Below, one piece after another: positions 7,141 to 14,547 of a stretch of 16,400 bases of DNA. A model generated the notes under the pieces. That model did no database searches. It saw nothing but the letters and a program-made list of their open reading frames with translations, and was not told the DNA's origin. Made by a program: the position numbers and the translations under genes. This DNA comes from an uncultured Prevotellaceae bacterium (lineage in GTDB: Bacteria; Bacteroidota; Bacteroidia; Bacteroidales; Bacteroidaceae). How positions within the stretch are numbered: position 1 is the first letter of the stretch; every line of letters starts with the position of its first letter. The DNA is taken from positions 1 to 16,400 of the forward strand of contig CALFJG010000027.1 in assembly GCA_937877625.1 (NCBI GenBank). The letters are read 5' to 3'.

Positions 7141-9561
7141 TTAGATGTTTCCTACACGCATAATGTCGGCAAAGACCCCTGCGGCTGTGACGGCGGCTCC
7201 TGCACCGTAGCCCTGTATGAGCATGGGGTATTCGCGGTAACGCTCTGTAGTGAGAAGTATGATGTTGTTAGAGCCTTCAATGTTGTAGAACGGATGAGTG
7301 GCGGCAATTTCTTGTAGCCCCACAGAACCTTTTCCGTCTGCCCACGTAGCCACATATCGCCAGTGTTTTCCTTCGGATTCTATGCGCTTGCGCTCGGCTT
7401 CAAACGGAGCGTCAAGAGCTGGTAACTCAGCCCAAAACTCATCGGTAGAACTCGTAAAAAGTTTCTCTGGAAGGAACGGAAGGCTGGCAATCTCAGATGT
7501 TTCAACGCGGTATCCACTTTCGCGTGCCAAAATGGTTAGTTTGCGGATTACGTCAATGCCGCTCAAATCTATACGTGGGTCGGGCTCGCTATAGCCTTGG
7601 TCTTTTGCTTGGCGCACAGCCTCGGAAAGGGGAGTGTTGGCACTGATGGTGTTGAATACATAGTTGAGTGTGCCACTAAGTACAGCCTCTATGCGCAGGA
7701 TTTTGTCGCCCGAACCCGTGAGGTCGCGAATGGTGTTTATGATAGGTAAACCCGCGCCGACGTTTGTCTCAAAAAGGAATTTTACGCCGCGCTCTAACGC
7801 CGTTTGTTTAAGGCGTTGGTAATTAGAATAGTCGGACGAGGCGGCTACCTTGTTTGCCGTGACGATATTGACGTTATGGTCTAAGAGCTCCTGGTAGTAG
7901 TCTGGCACTTCGTTGCTGGCGGTGCAGTCAACGAAGACGCTGTTGTAAAGGTTGAAGGCTTTGATTTGGCTTACCATCCCTCGTATGCCGCAATAGGGGT
8001 GGGAGGTGTTGAGCGTAACTTGTGGGTCTAGCCCCTCGGCTGAGTAAGCGGCGGCACTGCGCGTGGTGATACCTACCACATTGATACGCAAGGCACGCTC
8101 GTGTAGCAGGCTGTCGCGCTGTGCTTCTATCTGCGTGAGCAAACTGCGTCCCACAGTGCCTACACCGCAAAGAAATACGTTGAGATCTTGGTGGGCACTG
8201 AGAAAAAAACTGTCGTGGAGTACACTCAACGCCTTGCGTAGCACTTCACGTCTGACAACAAGTGAGATATTGAGCTCCAAGGCTCCTTGTGACGAGGCTG
8301 CCACGCTGATGCCATTGCGTCCAAGCGTGGTGAAAAGCTTGCCGGTAATTCCTGCCACGTTTTTCATCTGGCTACCCACCACGGCTATTGTCGCTAAGCC
8401 CTCAGATAATCTTGCGGGGTACATCGCCCCCTCTGAAATCTCGCGGCGGAACTCGTCGTCAAGAACGTGGCAGGCACGTGGCCCATCTTCGGGACTCACA
8501 CAGAGTGTGGTGCTTGTCTCAGATGATGTCTGGGCTACCATAAACACACTGACACCCGCATCCGTGAGCCTACCGAAGATGCGGCGGTTAATACCCAGCA
8601 TACCTACCATTGACATACCGCTTACGGTAACCATGCTCGTTTCGTTTATACTTGATATGCCGCGCACAGGATGTTTTGACGGCGCAGCATCAGCACGTAT
8701 CACACTGCCGATGTTTTCCGGACGGAATGTATTCCTTATATATATAGGAATACCCTTAACGCGCACAGGATAAATTGTAGGCGGATAAACGACCTTGGCA
8801 CCGAAGTTACAAAGTTCAATGGCTTCCTCGTAGGAAAGCTCGGGAATGGTATAAGCTGTGGGTATAACACGAGGATCGGCAGTCATAAAGCCATCCACGT
8901 CCGTCCAGATCTCCATTGCGTCGGCCTCTAATGCAGCAGCCACGATAGCAGCGGTATAGTCGGAGCCGCCCCTTCCAAGTGTGGTGGTTATACCACTCTC
9001 GGTGTCACTACTGATGAAACCGCCTATCACAGTGAGAGGAGCAGCCTCCTTAAAGGCTTCACGAATCAGCGTGTTACTGGCTTCAAAGTCAACAATGATT
9101 TTCCCTGCACGTCGTACTGTCTTAATCAAACTACGAGCGTCAAGTAAGTGTGCATCAGGCAATAGTGCTGCTAAAAGATGGGCTGTGAGACGTTCGCCGT
9201 ACGACATTACGGCATCGGTGGTTTTCTGCGTCAAATCCTCCGTGAGATAGATGCCTTGAAGGATGCTCTCTAATTCGGTGAAGAGCTCTGCGTGAGTGTG
9301 GGTAAGTGCATCTTGTTTTTCCGTTGGAATGGCGTCGCGAACCAATTGGGCATGGCGGAGGCGTAAGGCTGCGATGCCTTCACGATACGACTTATCGCCG
9401 TGGGAAGCGGTGTGGGCTGAGGAGAGTAGCTGGTCGGTTACACCGCTGAGCGCACTAACCACAACGACGGCTGGGCGGGCAGTGTGTTCCACTATGTGAC
9501 GCACGGATAGAAGGCTCTCGCAAGTGCTTACCGAAGAACCACCGAATTTAAGGACTTTCAT
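7141..9561 (-). CDS. thrA: Bifunctional aspartokinase / homoserine dehydrogenase I
   Basis: An 806-residue fused enzyme of usual ThrA length. The N-terminal aspartokinase begins MKVLKFGGSSVST and includes GRGGSDYTAA at 197-205 and WTDVDGFMTADPR at 219-231. Two ACT-type regulatory segments follow (about 310-455; VTVSGMSMVG and IAVVGSQMKNVAGITGKLF). The homoserine dehydrogenase part begins with NAD(P)-binding FLCGVGTVGRSLL (463-475) and includes SGTLNYVFN and GYSEPDPRIDLSG. It catalyses the first and third steps from aspartate to homoserine, for threonine, methionine and lysine; threonine feedback is known for the family. No thrB or thrC lies beside it; instead an AraC-type gene and an S8 peptidase follow at close spacing. 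Confidence 0.97.
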   Translation of the reverse strand: MKVLKFGGSSVSTCESLLSVRHIVEHTARPAVVVVSALSGVTDQLLSSAHTASHGDKSYREGIAALRLRHAQLVRDAIPTEKQDALTHTHAELFTELESILQGIYLTEDLTQKTTDAVMSYGERLTAHLLAALLPDAHLLDARSLIKTVRRAGKIIVDFEASNTLIREAFKEAAPLTVIGGFISSDTESGITTTLGRGGSDYTAAIVAAALEADAMEIWTDVDGFMTADPRVIPTAYTIPELSYEEAIELCNFGAKVVYPPTIYPVRVKGIPIYIRNTFRPENIGSVIRADAAPSKHPVRGISSINETSMVTVSGMSMVGMLGINRRIFGRLTDAGVSVFMVAQTSSETSTTLCVSPEDGPRACHVLDDEFRREISEGAMYPARLSEGLATIAVVGSQMKNVAGITGKLFTTLGRNGISVAASSQGALELNISLVVRREVLRKALSVLHDSFFLSAHQDLNVFLCGVGTVGRSLLTQIEAQRDSLLHERALRINVVGITTRSAAAYSAEGLDPQVTLNTSHPYCGIRGMVSQIKAFNLYNSVFVDCTASNEVPDYYQELLDHNVNIVTANKVAASSDYSNYQRLKQTALERGVKFLFETNVGAGLPIINTIRDLTGSGDKILRIEAVLSGTLNYVFNTISANTPLSEAVRQAKDQGYSEPDPRIDLSGIDVIRKLTILARESGYRVETSEIASLPFLPEKLFTSSTDEFWAELPALDAPFEAERKRIESEGKHWRYVATWADGKGSVGLQEIAATHPFYNIEGSNNIILLTTERYREYPMLIQGYGAGAAVTAAGVFADIMRVGNI

Positions 9562-9593
9562 AAGAGGAGAGGCGTTGGGAAATGCTTTTGCTT

Positions 9594-9788
9594 AAGGTGG
9601 GTTCTATTAATTCCCACGGATAGTTTGACATAGATGGGGTTTTAACCTTTTGTCATCTTTATGGCTCTTTTTGCTTCCGTCTGTAAGTTTCATCGGTCGT
9701 ATAGCCCGCTACACTCACTCTTCAGCTGACAGACTAAAAGCAAAAATAGCTCAGAAATCTGACAAAGCGAATTAAAAGAACCCACCTT
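9594..9788. mobile_element. MITE-like palindromic element between glycosyl hydrolase and thrA
   Basis: Two arms of about 20 bases at 9594-9613 and 9769-9788 are inverted copies with one mismatch (position 9606); their outer part is AAGGTGGGTTCT / AGAACCCACCTT. A second layer pairs about 9648-9684 with 9729-9767 (CTTTTTGCTTCCGTCTG against CAGACTAAAAGCAAAAATAG), so most of the ~195 bases can fold on itself. The trinucleotide TTA occurs immediately outside both ends (9592-9594 and 9788-9790), as a short target duplication would. There is no transposase inside. It carries a promoter-like box for thrA. A large structured leader or terminator is the alternative. Confidence 0.5.
9741..9748 (-). promoter_or_regulatory. 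Putative -7 promoter element of thrA
   Basis: The minus strand reads TATTTTTG, a full match to TAnnTTTG, about 180 bases upstream of the thrA ATG and inside the palindromic element. A TTTG lies upstream at about 14 bases rather than the usual 19-21, so support is moderate. The transcript would have a leader of ~170 nt with hairpins, including GGTT/AACC and GTGGG/CCCAC pairings. Confidence 0.35.
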
Positions 9789-9808
9789 TAGAAGAAATCG
9801 TTGCACAC

Positions 9809-11308
9809 TTATTTCACTTTTTTACCAATCGGTAAACTCTCGTTGTCCAGACGATTGAGTGCTGTTACCACATAATAGCCAGAAACTTTCTGGCCTGCGT
9901 TGCCAATCTTGAAGAAAGGATGTCGCGTAATGCCTATAATAGATGACGCATCGGCTAAATTCTGACGATTCTTAGAAGCAAAGCGATAAACCACATATTT
10001 TACGGGTTTCGTTTGCCAAGAGTTTGAAGGGGGAGTCTCCCAATAGAGGAATGTACCGTCTTTGATGGTTTCTATGTTGATGCGGCGTATCTTGGCCGGG
10101 GCTTTTTCCGTAATCCAAGTCATCTGAGGCTGTAAGGCGGGGTAGGGATGGTAAAACAATTCTAAGCGGCGAGCATAGTCGTTGTAGTTATCGGCAATGA
10201 GTTTGCTATACCACAAGCACGAGCCGTCAATGCCGAGCGTCTCACGTTGAGTGCGGAATTTGGCTTCCATTTGGTTCGCTTCTGGATTGAGGGGGTCGGC
10301 GTACTGCATCGTGCGTTCCACATCTTGGCCAATGATAAGCGGACGCCCACTGCTGTAGCGCGCCCACCATTGCACAAGTTCGGAATAGTCGGCTGTGGGA
10401 TGACCAATCTGCCAATAAAGTTGCGGCACGACATAATCTACCCAACCATTCTTCACCCAGAGGAGTATGTCGGCATAAAGATCATCGTAATTCTGCAAGC
10501 CGTTGGTCCGGCTACCTGGAATGTTCTCGCCCGATTTAGCATTGTGGTAGATACCAAAGGGAGAAACGCCGAATTTTACCCAAGGCTTGACGGCACAAAG
10601 CGTGTCGTGAAGCTGAGCAATGAAGCGGTTGACGTTTTCGCGCCGCCAGTCGGCTTTTGTCTGTGAACTAAGGCCATAGAGTTGGTATGTGCGCTCGTCG
10701 TTAAGTGTTTGGCCAGCGGCTGGATACGGATAGAAATAGTCGTCAATGTGCAAGCCGTCAATGTCGTAGCGGCGCGCAATATCACCACATACGTGAGCGA
10801 TGTAGGTGCGGTTCTCGGGGCGGCCAGGATCAAAAAGGAGGAGACCATCGTAGGAAAGAAAACGGCTCTTGTCCTGCCAATAAGGATGTGTCACCGCTAA
10901 TTCTGTGGTACCTTTTGTTTTGGCACGGAACGGGTTAATCCAAGCGTGGAGTTCCATCCCGCGCTTGTGGCATTCTTGTATCATCCAAGAAAGTGGATCC
11001 CAATAAGGGGAGGGAGGTGTGCCTTGCTGCCCTGTAAGAAAACGGCTCCACGGTTCAAGCGCACTCTCGTAGAGCGCATCGCCCTCAGGACGAACTTGGA
11101 AAATTACAACGTTGCAACGTGCTTTCTGCAACGCATCAAGATGACGAGTGAGTTCTGCCTGTGTGCGTGCCGTTCCCAGTCCTTGAAACTGGCCATTAAC
11201 GCACTGAATCCACGCACCGCGAAATTCGCGCTTGGGCTGAGGGAGTTGTTGAGCCGTGGTAAATAATGCAAAGGTCAACAATAGTGTAGATAGAAAAGTC
11301 TTTTTCAT
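9809..11308 (-). CDS. Family 10-type (GHL10/DUF187) glycosyl hydrolase, secreted
   Basis: A 499-residue protein starting at the ATG at 11308 (the frame also has a TTG two codons earlier). Residues 1-20 (MKKTFLSTLLLTFALFTTAQ) form a classic signal peptide. The catalytic-type domain follows directly with REFRGAWIQCVNG, CNVVIFQVRPEGDALYESALEPWS, GMELHAWINPFRAKT, GDIARRYDIDGLHIDDYFYPYP and WVDYVVPQLYWQIGHPTADY, all characteristic of the GHL10/YngK-like family. The last ~100 residues look like a beta-rich FN3-like module (TFLYWETP, YVVYRF, GYYVVTALNR). Family members are predicted to act on cell-wall or other glycans; substrate is unknown here. It is probably periplasmic or outer-membrane located. 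Downstream on the same strand are the palindromic element and thrA. Confidence 0.93.
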   Translation of the reverse strand: MKKTFLSTLLLTFALFTTAQQLPQPKREFRGAWIQCVNGQFQGLGTARTQAELTRHLDALQKARCNVVIFQVRPEGDALYESALEPWSRFLTGQQGTPPSPYWDPLSWMIQECHKRGMELHAWINPFRAKTKGTTELAVTHPYWQDKSRFLSYDGLLLFDPGRPENRTYIAHVCGDIARRYDIDGLHIDDYFYPYPAAGQTLNDERTYQLYGLSSQTKADWRRENVNRFIAQLHDTLCAVKPWVKFGVSPFGIYHNAKSGENIPGSRTNGLQNYDDLYADILLWVKNGWVDYVVPQLYWQIGHPTADYSELVQWWARYSSGRPLIIGQDVERTMQYADPLNPEANQMEAKFRTQRETLGIDGSCLWYSKLIADNYNDYARRLELFYHPYPALQPQMTWITEKAPAKIRRINIETIKDGTFLYWETPPSNSWQTKPVKYVVYRFASKNRQNLADASSIIGITRHPFFKIGNAGQKVSGYYVVTALNRLDNESLPIGKKVK

Positions 11309-11330
11309 AGTCAATTAGCTTTTCAGCCGC

Positions 11331-11338
11331 CAAAGTTA
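11331..11338 (-). promoter_or_regulatory. Putative -7 promoter element of the glycosyl hydrolase gene
   Basis: The minus strand reads TAACTTTG, a full match to TAnnTTTG, 22 bases upstream of the ATG at 11308, which would give a short leader. No clear -33 TTTG is seen. Confidence 0.5.
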
Positions 11339-11734
11339 CGCTTTTAGCTTTTTAGGCAGTCATTTATCTAAGGAAAAGTGTAGAAAACGAATTCTGAATG
11401 TACTCTTTCTGTTCTTGCCTAAAAACCGCAACCAATAGTGGTGCTGACTAATTTTGCAGTTTGTTAGTCTGTCTGACGATAGTCTTGCCATTACCGACGT
11501 GGTTATGCTTGGCTTCAGTCCATCTTCCCTCTTACCCCGTCAAGCACTACAAAGGCTTTATGCTGTCATTAACCCACGAAGCCCGTTTCTTAGCCGTCAG
11601 TGAGGGCAAATGTATTGGTATGATTTGTTGATAACTGCACTTACGAAACGGGAAGAAAGCTCTCTCTCGCGAGAGATTACTCCAAAAAGGAGTGATTTTC
11701 TTAGTTTTTGGCATATAAGCCCAGATTTTATTTG
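11339..11734. other. Gene-free divergent intergenic stretch with palindromes
   Basis: No credible gene was found here; a 67-codon minus-strand frame (11547-11750) shows no domain and overlaps structured DNA. Visible structures are GACTAA (11446-11451) with TTAGTC (11464-11469), CCCGTTTC (11582-11589) with GAAACGGG (11645-11652), a perfect 14-bp palindrome TCTCTCGCGAGAGA (11663-11676), and ACTCC-A5-GGAGT (11679-11693). The last two lie 40-70 bases upstream of the putative promoter of the beta-barrel gene and could be operator-like. Confidence 0.45.
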
Positions 11735-11742
11735 CATCTTTG
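11705..11742 (+). promoter_or_regulatory. Possible promoter of the beta-barrel gene
   Basis: CATCTTTG at 11735-11742 is one base off the Bacteroidetes -7 consensus TAnnTTTG, and TTTTTG at 11705-11710 could be the -33 element although the spacing is a few bases long. It would give a leader of about 145 bases before the ATG at 11893. Confidence 0.3.
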
Positions 11743-11892
11743 CCACGCAAACAGATGATTTTGCTTTTTATTTGCAGTTCTACGGTAAGTGAAATTTCTG
11801 ACGTTGCAAACCCCCGGGCGACTTTTGTTGTTCAGAGAATTACTATGAAAGTTAAACCTAAGGTGCTGCGGATTTTTAGTGCATAAAGAAAT

Positions 11893-12672
11893 ATGAAAAG
11901 GATGCGGATTTCTATTGTGATGATGTTACTGGTTGTAACACCCTCATTTGCCCAAACAACTCTTTTTAATGGTAAACACATAGATGCGCCAATCGGTCTT
12001 ACCGTGGGCTATGTAAGCAAGGATTGGCGTACGAACATCAAAGGGAATGTCATTCACGAAAACCTTTGGGGAGAAGAGAACAAACGAATGCATGGTTTGC
12101 AATTGGGCTTCAATTATCAACCGTGTTTCAATTTTGGTTTAGGCGCACATACGGGTGTTTTCTATGAGTATTATTATTCTGTTTCAAAGACTATAGAGGA
12201 TTACGGGTTTGATGATTTTGGAGAGCATAGTCTTTATATCCCCTTGCATGTTATGTATCGTTTCCCTATAGCAAAGAAAATCTCTTTCAGCGTGTATGGC
12301 GGTGCTGGTATCAATTGGGCGATTTCCGGGAAGTATAGCGATGCGGAACATCGTGTGGTAGGTGCACTCCATGCCGTTTCTCTTCTTATGGACTCTGCAA
12401 CGGGCGATACCTATAACCCGGTGGTAGATATTCTGAGGGATGCAACGAGTCCCCCACATGATAACGAAAACCGATATCTGCATTATGGCGGAGGTGATTG
12501 GCCCAAACGCTTTAACCTGCAGTGGGAAGTCGGTGGCGCTTTTCGCTATAATAAGCTACAATTAGGTTTCACGTATTCATTTGGCGCAACAAATCATTCT
12601 TTCTATCCAGGGTATCTTACCCGTCAAGACAAAATAAATGTTTTTCTCAGTTATGTGATGGACTTTGAATGA
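11893..12672 (+). CDS. Outer-membrane beta-barrel protein, PorT/OmpA-barrel type
   Basis: A 259-residue protein. The first ~20 residues (basic MKRMR, then ISIVMMLLVVTPSFAQ) form a signal peptide. The mature part alternates short hydrophobic and aromatic strands with polar loops: HGLQLGFNYQPCFNFGLGAHTGVFYEYYY, SLYIPLHVMYRFPIAKKISFSVYGGAGINWAI, FNLQWEVGGAFRYNKLQLGFTYSFG, and a last strand INVFLSYVMDFE ending in an aromatic-rich C-terminus. This is typical of Bacteroidetes 8-stranded outer-membrane barrels (outer membrane beta-barrel family 2). Specific function unknown. It is transcribed divergently from the glycosyl hydrolase gene and has no gene partner close downstream. Confidence 0.85.
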   Translation: MKRMRISIVMMLLVVTPSFAQTTLFNGKHIDAPIGLTVGYVSKDWRTNIKGNVIHENLWGEENKRMHGLQLGFNYQPCFNFGLGAHTGVFYEYYYSVSKTIEDYGFDDFGEHSLYIPLHVMYRFPIAKKISFSVYGGAGINWAISGKYSDAEHRVVGALHAVSLLMDSATGDTYNPVVDILRDATSPPHDNENRYLHYGGGDWPKRFNLQWEVGGAFRYNKLQLGFTYSFGATNHSFYPGYLTRQDKINVFLSYVMDFE

Positions 12673-12739
12673 TTGGGATTTGTATGGGAATGGGTGTGGT
12701 CGGAAAACCATTGTTTCTGTTACACGCGAGACTTCTTAT

Positions 12740-12955
12740 GAAGGCAATGTGAAAGAACACAATTTCTCTGTGAGGCCGTGAGGAAAAAAGGGGTGGGACG
12801 TGATAAGGTAGGTTGACCAATGAGGTGAATGAAGACGAACTTTTGCTCGCCACGGCAAAGCTGAAACAAACTTCGCGTTGCCCTCGGGCTTATTGCAAAA
12901 CAGCGCACCTGTTTTCCGCGATGGGACACCCAAGCCCCTCCTGCCCCCCCCCTCA
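12740..12955. repeat. Probable dispersed repeat block in gene-poor stretch
   Basis: Between the beta-barrel stop (12672) and the next ORF (13102) there is no convincing gene. The block ends with a copy of a 27-base sequence (12906-12932) also found at 16344-16370, followed by a C9 run (12944-12952). Minus-strand frames cross it but show no domain. From memory it resembles short translated repeats scattered through Prevotella genomes; this needs a search. Confidence 0.4.
12906..12932 (-). repeat. 27-base repeat, copy 1
   Basis: Matches 16344-16370 at 26 of 27 positions, in the same orientation; the single difference is A at 12921 against T. On the minus strand it reads WVSHRGKQV. Confidence 0.85.
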
Positions 12956-12961
12956 AATCGC

Positions 12962-12990
12962 TTTAATCTGCCTTCTCGCCATAGATTAAA
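12962..12990. other. Inverted repeat in gene-free stretch
   Basis: TTTAATCT (12962-12969) and AGATTAAA (12983-12990) form a perfect 8-bp stem with a 13-base loop. It has no T run after it, so it is not a typical terminator; role unknown. Confidence 0.4.
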
Positions 12991-13116
12991 TGTAACAATT
13001 TGATGTAGCGTAATCGTTTTTTGTATCTCAATGAGGCCTAAAAGGTGACACTTTGCAAAACCATATAGTTATAGAATGCCATACGATGATGCAGGGAGTA
13101 GCTTTTAACATCAGCT

Positions 13117-13440
13117 TTGGTAAGCAAGAGACTCCTTTTATATAAAGAAAAAGGACAATATGTTGAAGCTCTTACTTTCTATTATGTTGCTTTGTGTTAT
13201 TCCATTCTCTCTGGAACACCTAACCAATTGAATCGAATAAACCAATTAAACCAAATATCGCAATGTATAACCGCACCGCCTATAGCAGATTATAAAATTC
13301 TTGCTCAACAGATAAAATCAGATTCGAACAGAATACGAGCTACAATCTCTTACAGGAATTGCCTTTCTGATGTCTATGAAAAGACTATGCAAGCATTTTG
13401 GCAGAAGATGAAACTTCTGGGGTTGGAAGTAACTGAATGA
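13117..13440 (+). CDS. Small hypothetical ORF without ATG start, possible gene remnant
   Basis: The frame is open from 13102 to a TGA at 13438-13440. The first usable codon is a TTG at 13117 (107 codons); no in-frame ATG appears before the last third. The product is polar and mostly helical, with EKGQYVEALTFYYVALCYSIL near the start (TPR-like in look), an Asn/Gln/Ile-rich segment (PNQLNRINQLNQISQ) and a C-terminal helix ending AFWQKMKLLGLEVTE. I do not recognise the family. The DNA is more AT-rich than the flanking housekeeping genes. Lack of a normal start suggests an N-terminally truncated remnant, or a gene using TTG. It ends 84 bases before the RhuM gene, on the same strand. Confidence 0.35.
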   Translation: MVSKRLLLYKEKGQYVEALTFYYVALCYSILSGTPNQLNRINQLNQISQCITAPPIADYKILAQQIKSDSNRIRATISYRNCLSDVYEKTMQAFWQKMKLLGLEVTE

Positions 13441-13452
13441 TACACACATTGA

Positions 13453-13488
13453 AGTTACTGGTTAGCTCTAAAGAGTTAGTGGGTAACT
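13453..13488 (+). other. Long hairpin just upstream of the RhuM gene
   Basis: AGTTAC (13453-13458) pairs with GTAACT (13483-13488), and inside it TTAGCTC pairs with GAGTTAG-type bases around a TAAA loop, giving a nearly continuous 15-16-bp stem with wobble pairs. It is followed by CAAAAAAAGG rather than a T run, so it is not a plus-strand intrinsic terminator. It lies 37 bases before the RhuM ATG and may be regulatory. Confidence 0.4.
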
Positions 13489-13524
13489 CAAAAAAAGGTG
13501 ATTTGAAAAAAAGCATTAATCAAT

Positions 13525-14547
13525 ATGGCAGAAGATAAAGGACAAATATTATTATATCAGACTCCAGATGGTGAGTCGCGCATTGAGGTGAGGCTACAGG
13601 GCGAGACAGTATGGCTCAGCCTTGACCAGATAGCGGAATTATTTCAGCGTAACAAATCTACCATCTCCCGACATGTCAAGAATGTGTTTGAGGAGGGAGA
13701 ACTGAATAAGGAAGTGGTGGTTGCAAAATTTGCAACTACCACTCAGCATGGTGCCATAGAGGGTAAAACGCAAAGTCACGTGGTTGACTTTTACAACCTC
13801 GACATGATTATCAGCGTGGGCTATCGCGTACATTCCTATCGTGGCGTTCAGTTCCGCTTGTGGGCTACGAAGGTCTTGAAAGAATACATCGTAAAGGGGT
13901 TTGCCCTGAACGATGATTTGCTGAAACGGGCTGGTGGCGGTAACTATTTTGATGAGCTGTTGGCTCGCATCCGTGACATCCGCTCGTCGGAAAAGGTGTT
14001 TTATCGAAAAGTACTTGAAATATATGCACTCAGCATTGACTATGATCCACGTGTAGAAATGACGCAGGAATTTTTCAAGACGGTACAAAACAAGATGCAC
14101 TATTCCGTGCATGGGCATACGGCAGCAGAAATTATCTATGAAAGAGCCGATGCTCAGAAAGACTTTATGGGGCTGACAATATGGACGGGGGCTATGCCAA
14201 AGAAGACGGATGCTGAAATCGCTAAAAACTATCTATCACAAGAGGAAATCTCAACACTCAACCGTATTGTCAGCCTCTATCTCGACTTTGCTGAACTTCA
14301 GGCAGAAGAGCATCGCCCAATGTATATGAAGGACTGGATTGCCATTCTCGATGACTTTCTGCGCATTTCACGTAAGGACATCCTTACTCATGCCGGACGC
14401 ATCTCTGCACAATTGGCAAAAGCCAAGGCCGATGCCGAATATGACAAGTTTAAGGAAAGAACCAAGAATGAACTGACACCCGTTGAAATTCATTTTTTAG
14501 AAAACTTTGAAAGGGAGCAGAAAAAACTTGGTGATAGAAAAGAATGA
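13525..14547 (+). CDS. RhuM family protein
   Basis: A 340-residue, full-length member of the RhuM family (named from rhuM of Salmonella pathogenicity island 3). Visible blocks: an N-terminal DNA-binding-like segment (TVWLSLDQIAELFQRNKSTISRHVKNVFEEGEL, ~29-61), the family core DFYNLDMIISVGYRVHSYRGVQFRLWATKVLKEYIVKGF (~88-126), a helical middle (DELLARIRDIRSSEKVFYRKVLEIYALSIDYDP) and a charged C-terminal helix. Family function is not firmly known; members are common in mobile and defence-associated islands. The ATG at 13525 gives the standard N-terminus. Its TGA overlaps the ATG of a 49-codon ORF by ATGA (14544-14547), implying translational coupling. Next to it is a broken IS, which fits a mobile or accessory context. 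Confidence 0.9.
   Translation: MAEDKGQILLYQTPDGESRIEVRLQGETVWLSLDQIAELFQRNKSTISRHVKNVFEEGELNKEVVVAKFATTTQHGAIEGKTQSHVVDFYNLDMIISVGYRVHSYRGVQFRLWATKVLKEYIVKGFALNDDLLKRAGGGNYFDELLARIRDIRSSEKVFYRKVLEIYALSIDYDPRVEMTQEFFKTVQNKMHYSVHGHTAAEIIYERADAQKDFMGLTIWTGAMPKKTDAEIAKNYLSQEEISTLNRIVSLYLDFAELQAEEHRPMYMKDWIAILDDFLRISRKDILTHAGRISAQLAKAKADAEYDKFKERTKNELTPVEIHFLENFEREQKKLGDRKE

Noticed and set aside
11547..11750. 67-codon minus-strand frame
   Set aside because: Lies across palindromes and the candidate promoter of the beta-barrel gene, with no family resemblance.
11845..11886. 13-codon ORF just upstream of the beta-barrel gene (MKVKPKVLRIFSA)
   Set aside because: Chance-level length; no sign of a leader-peptide mechanism.
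12720..12956. 78-codon minus-strand frame in the gene-poor stretch
   Set aside because: Covers the 27-base repeat and the C9 run, no domain, and another overlapping frame is equally long; more likely repeat than gene.
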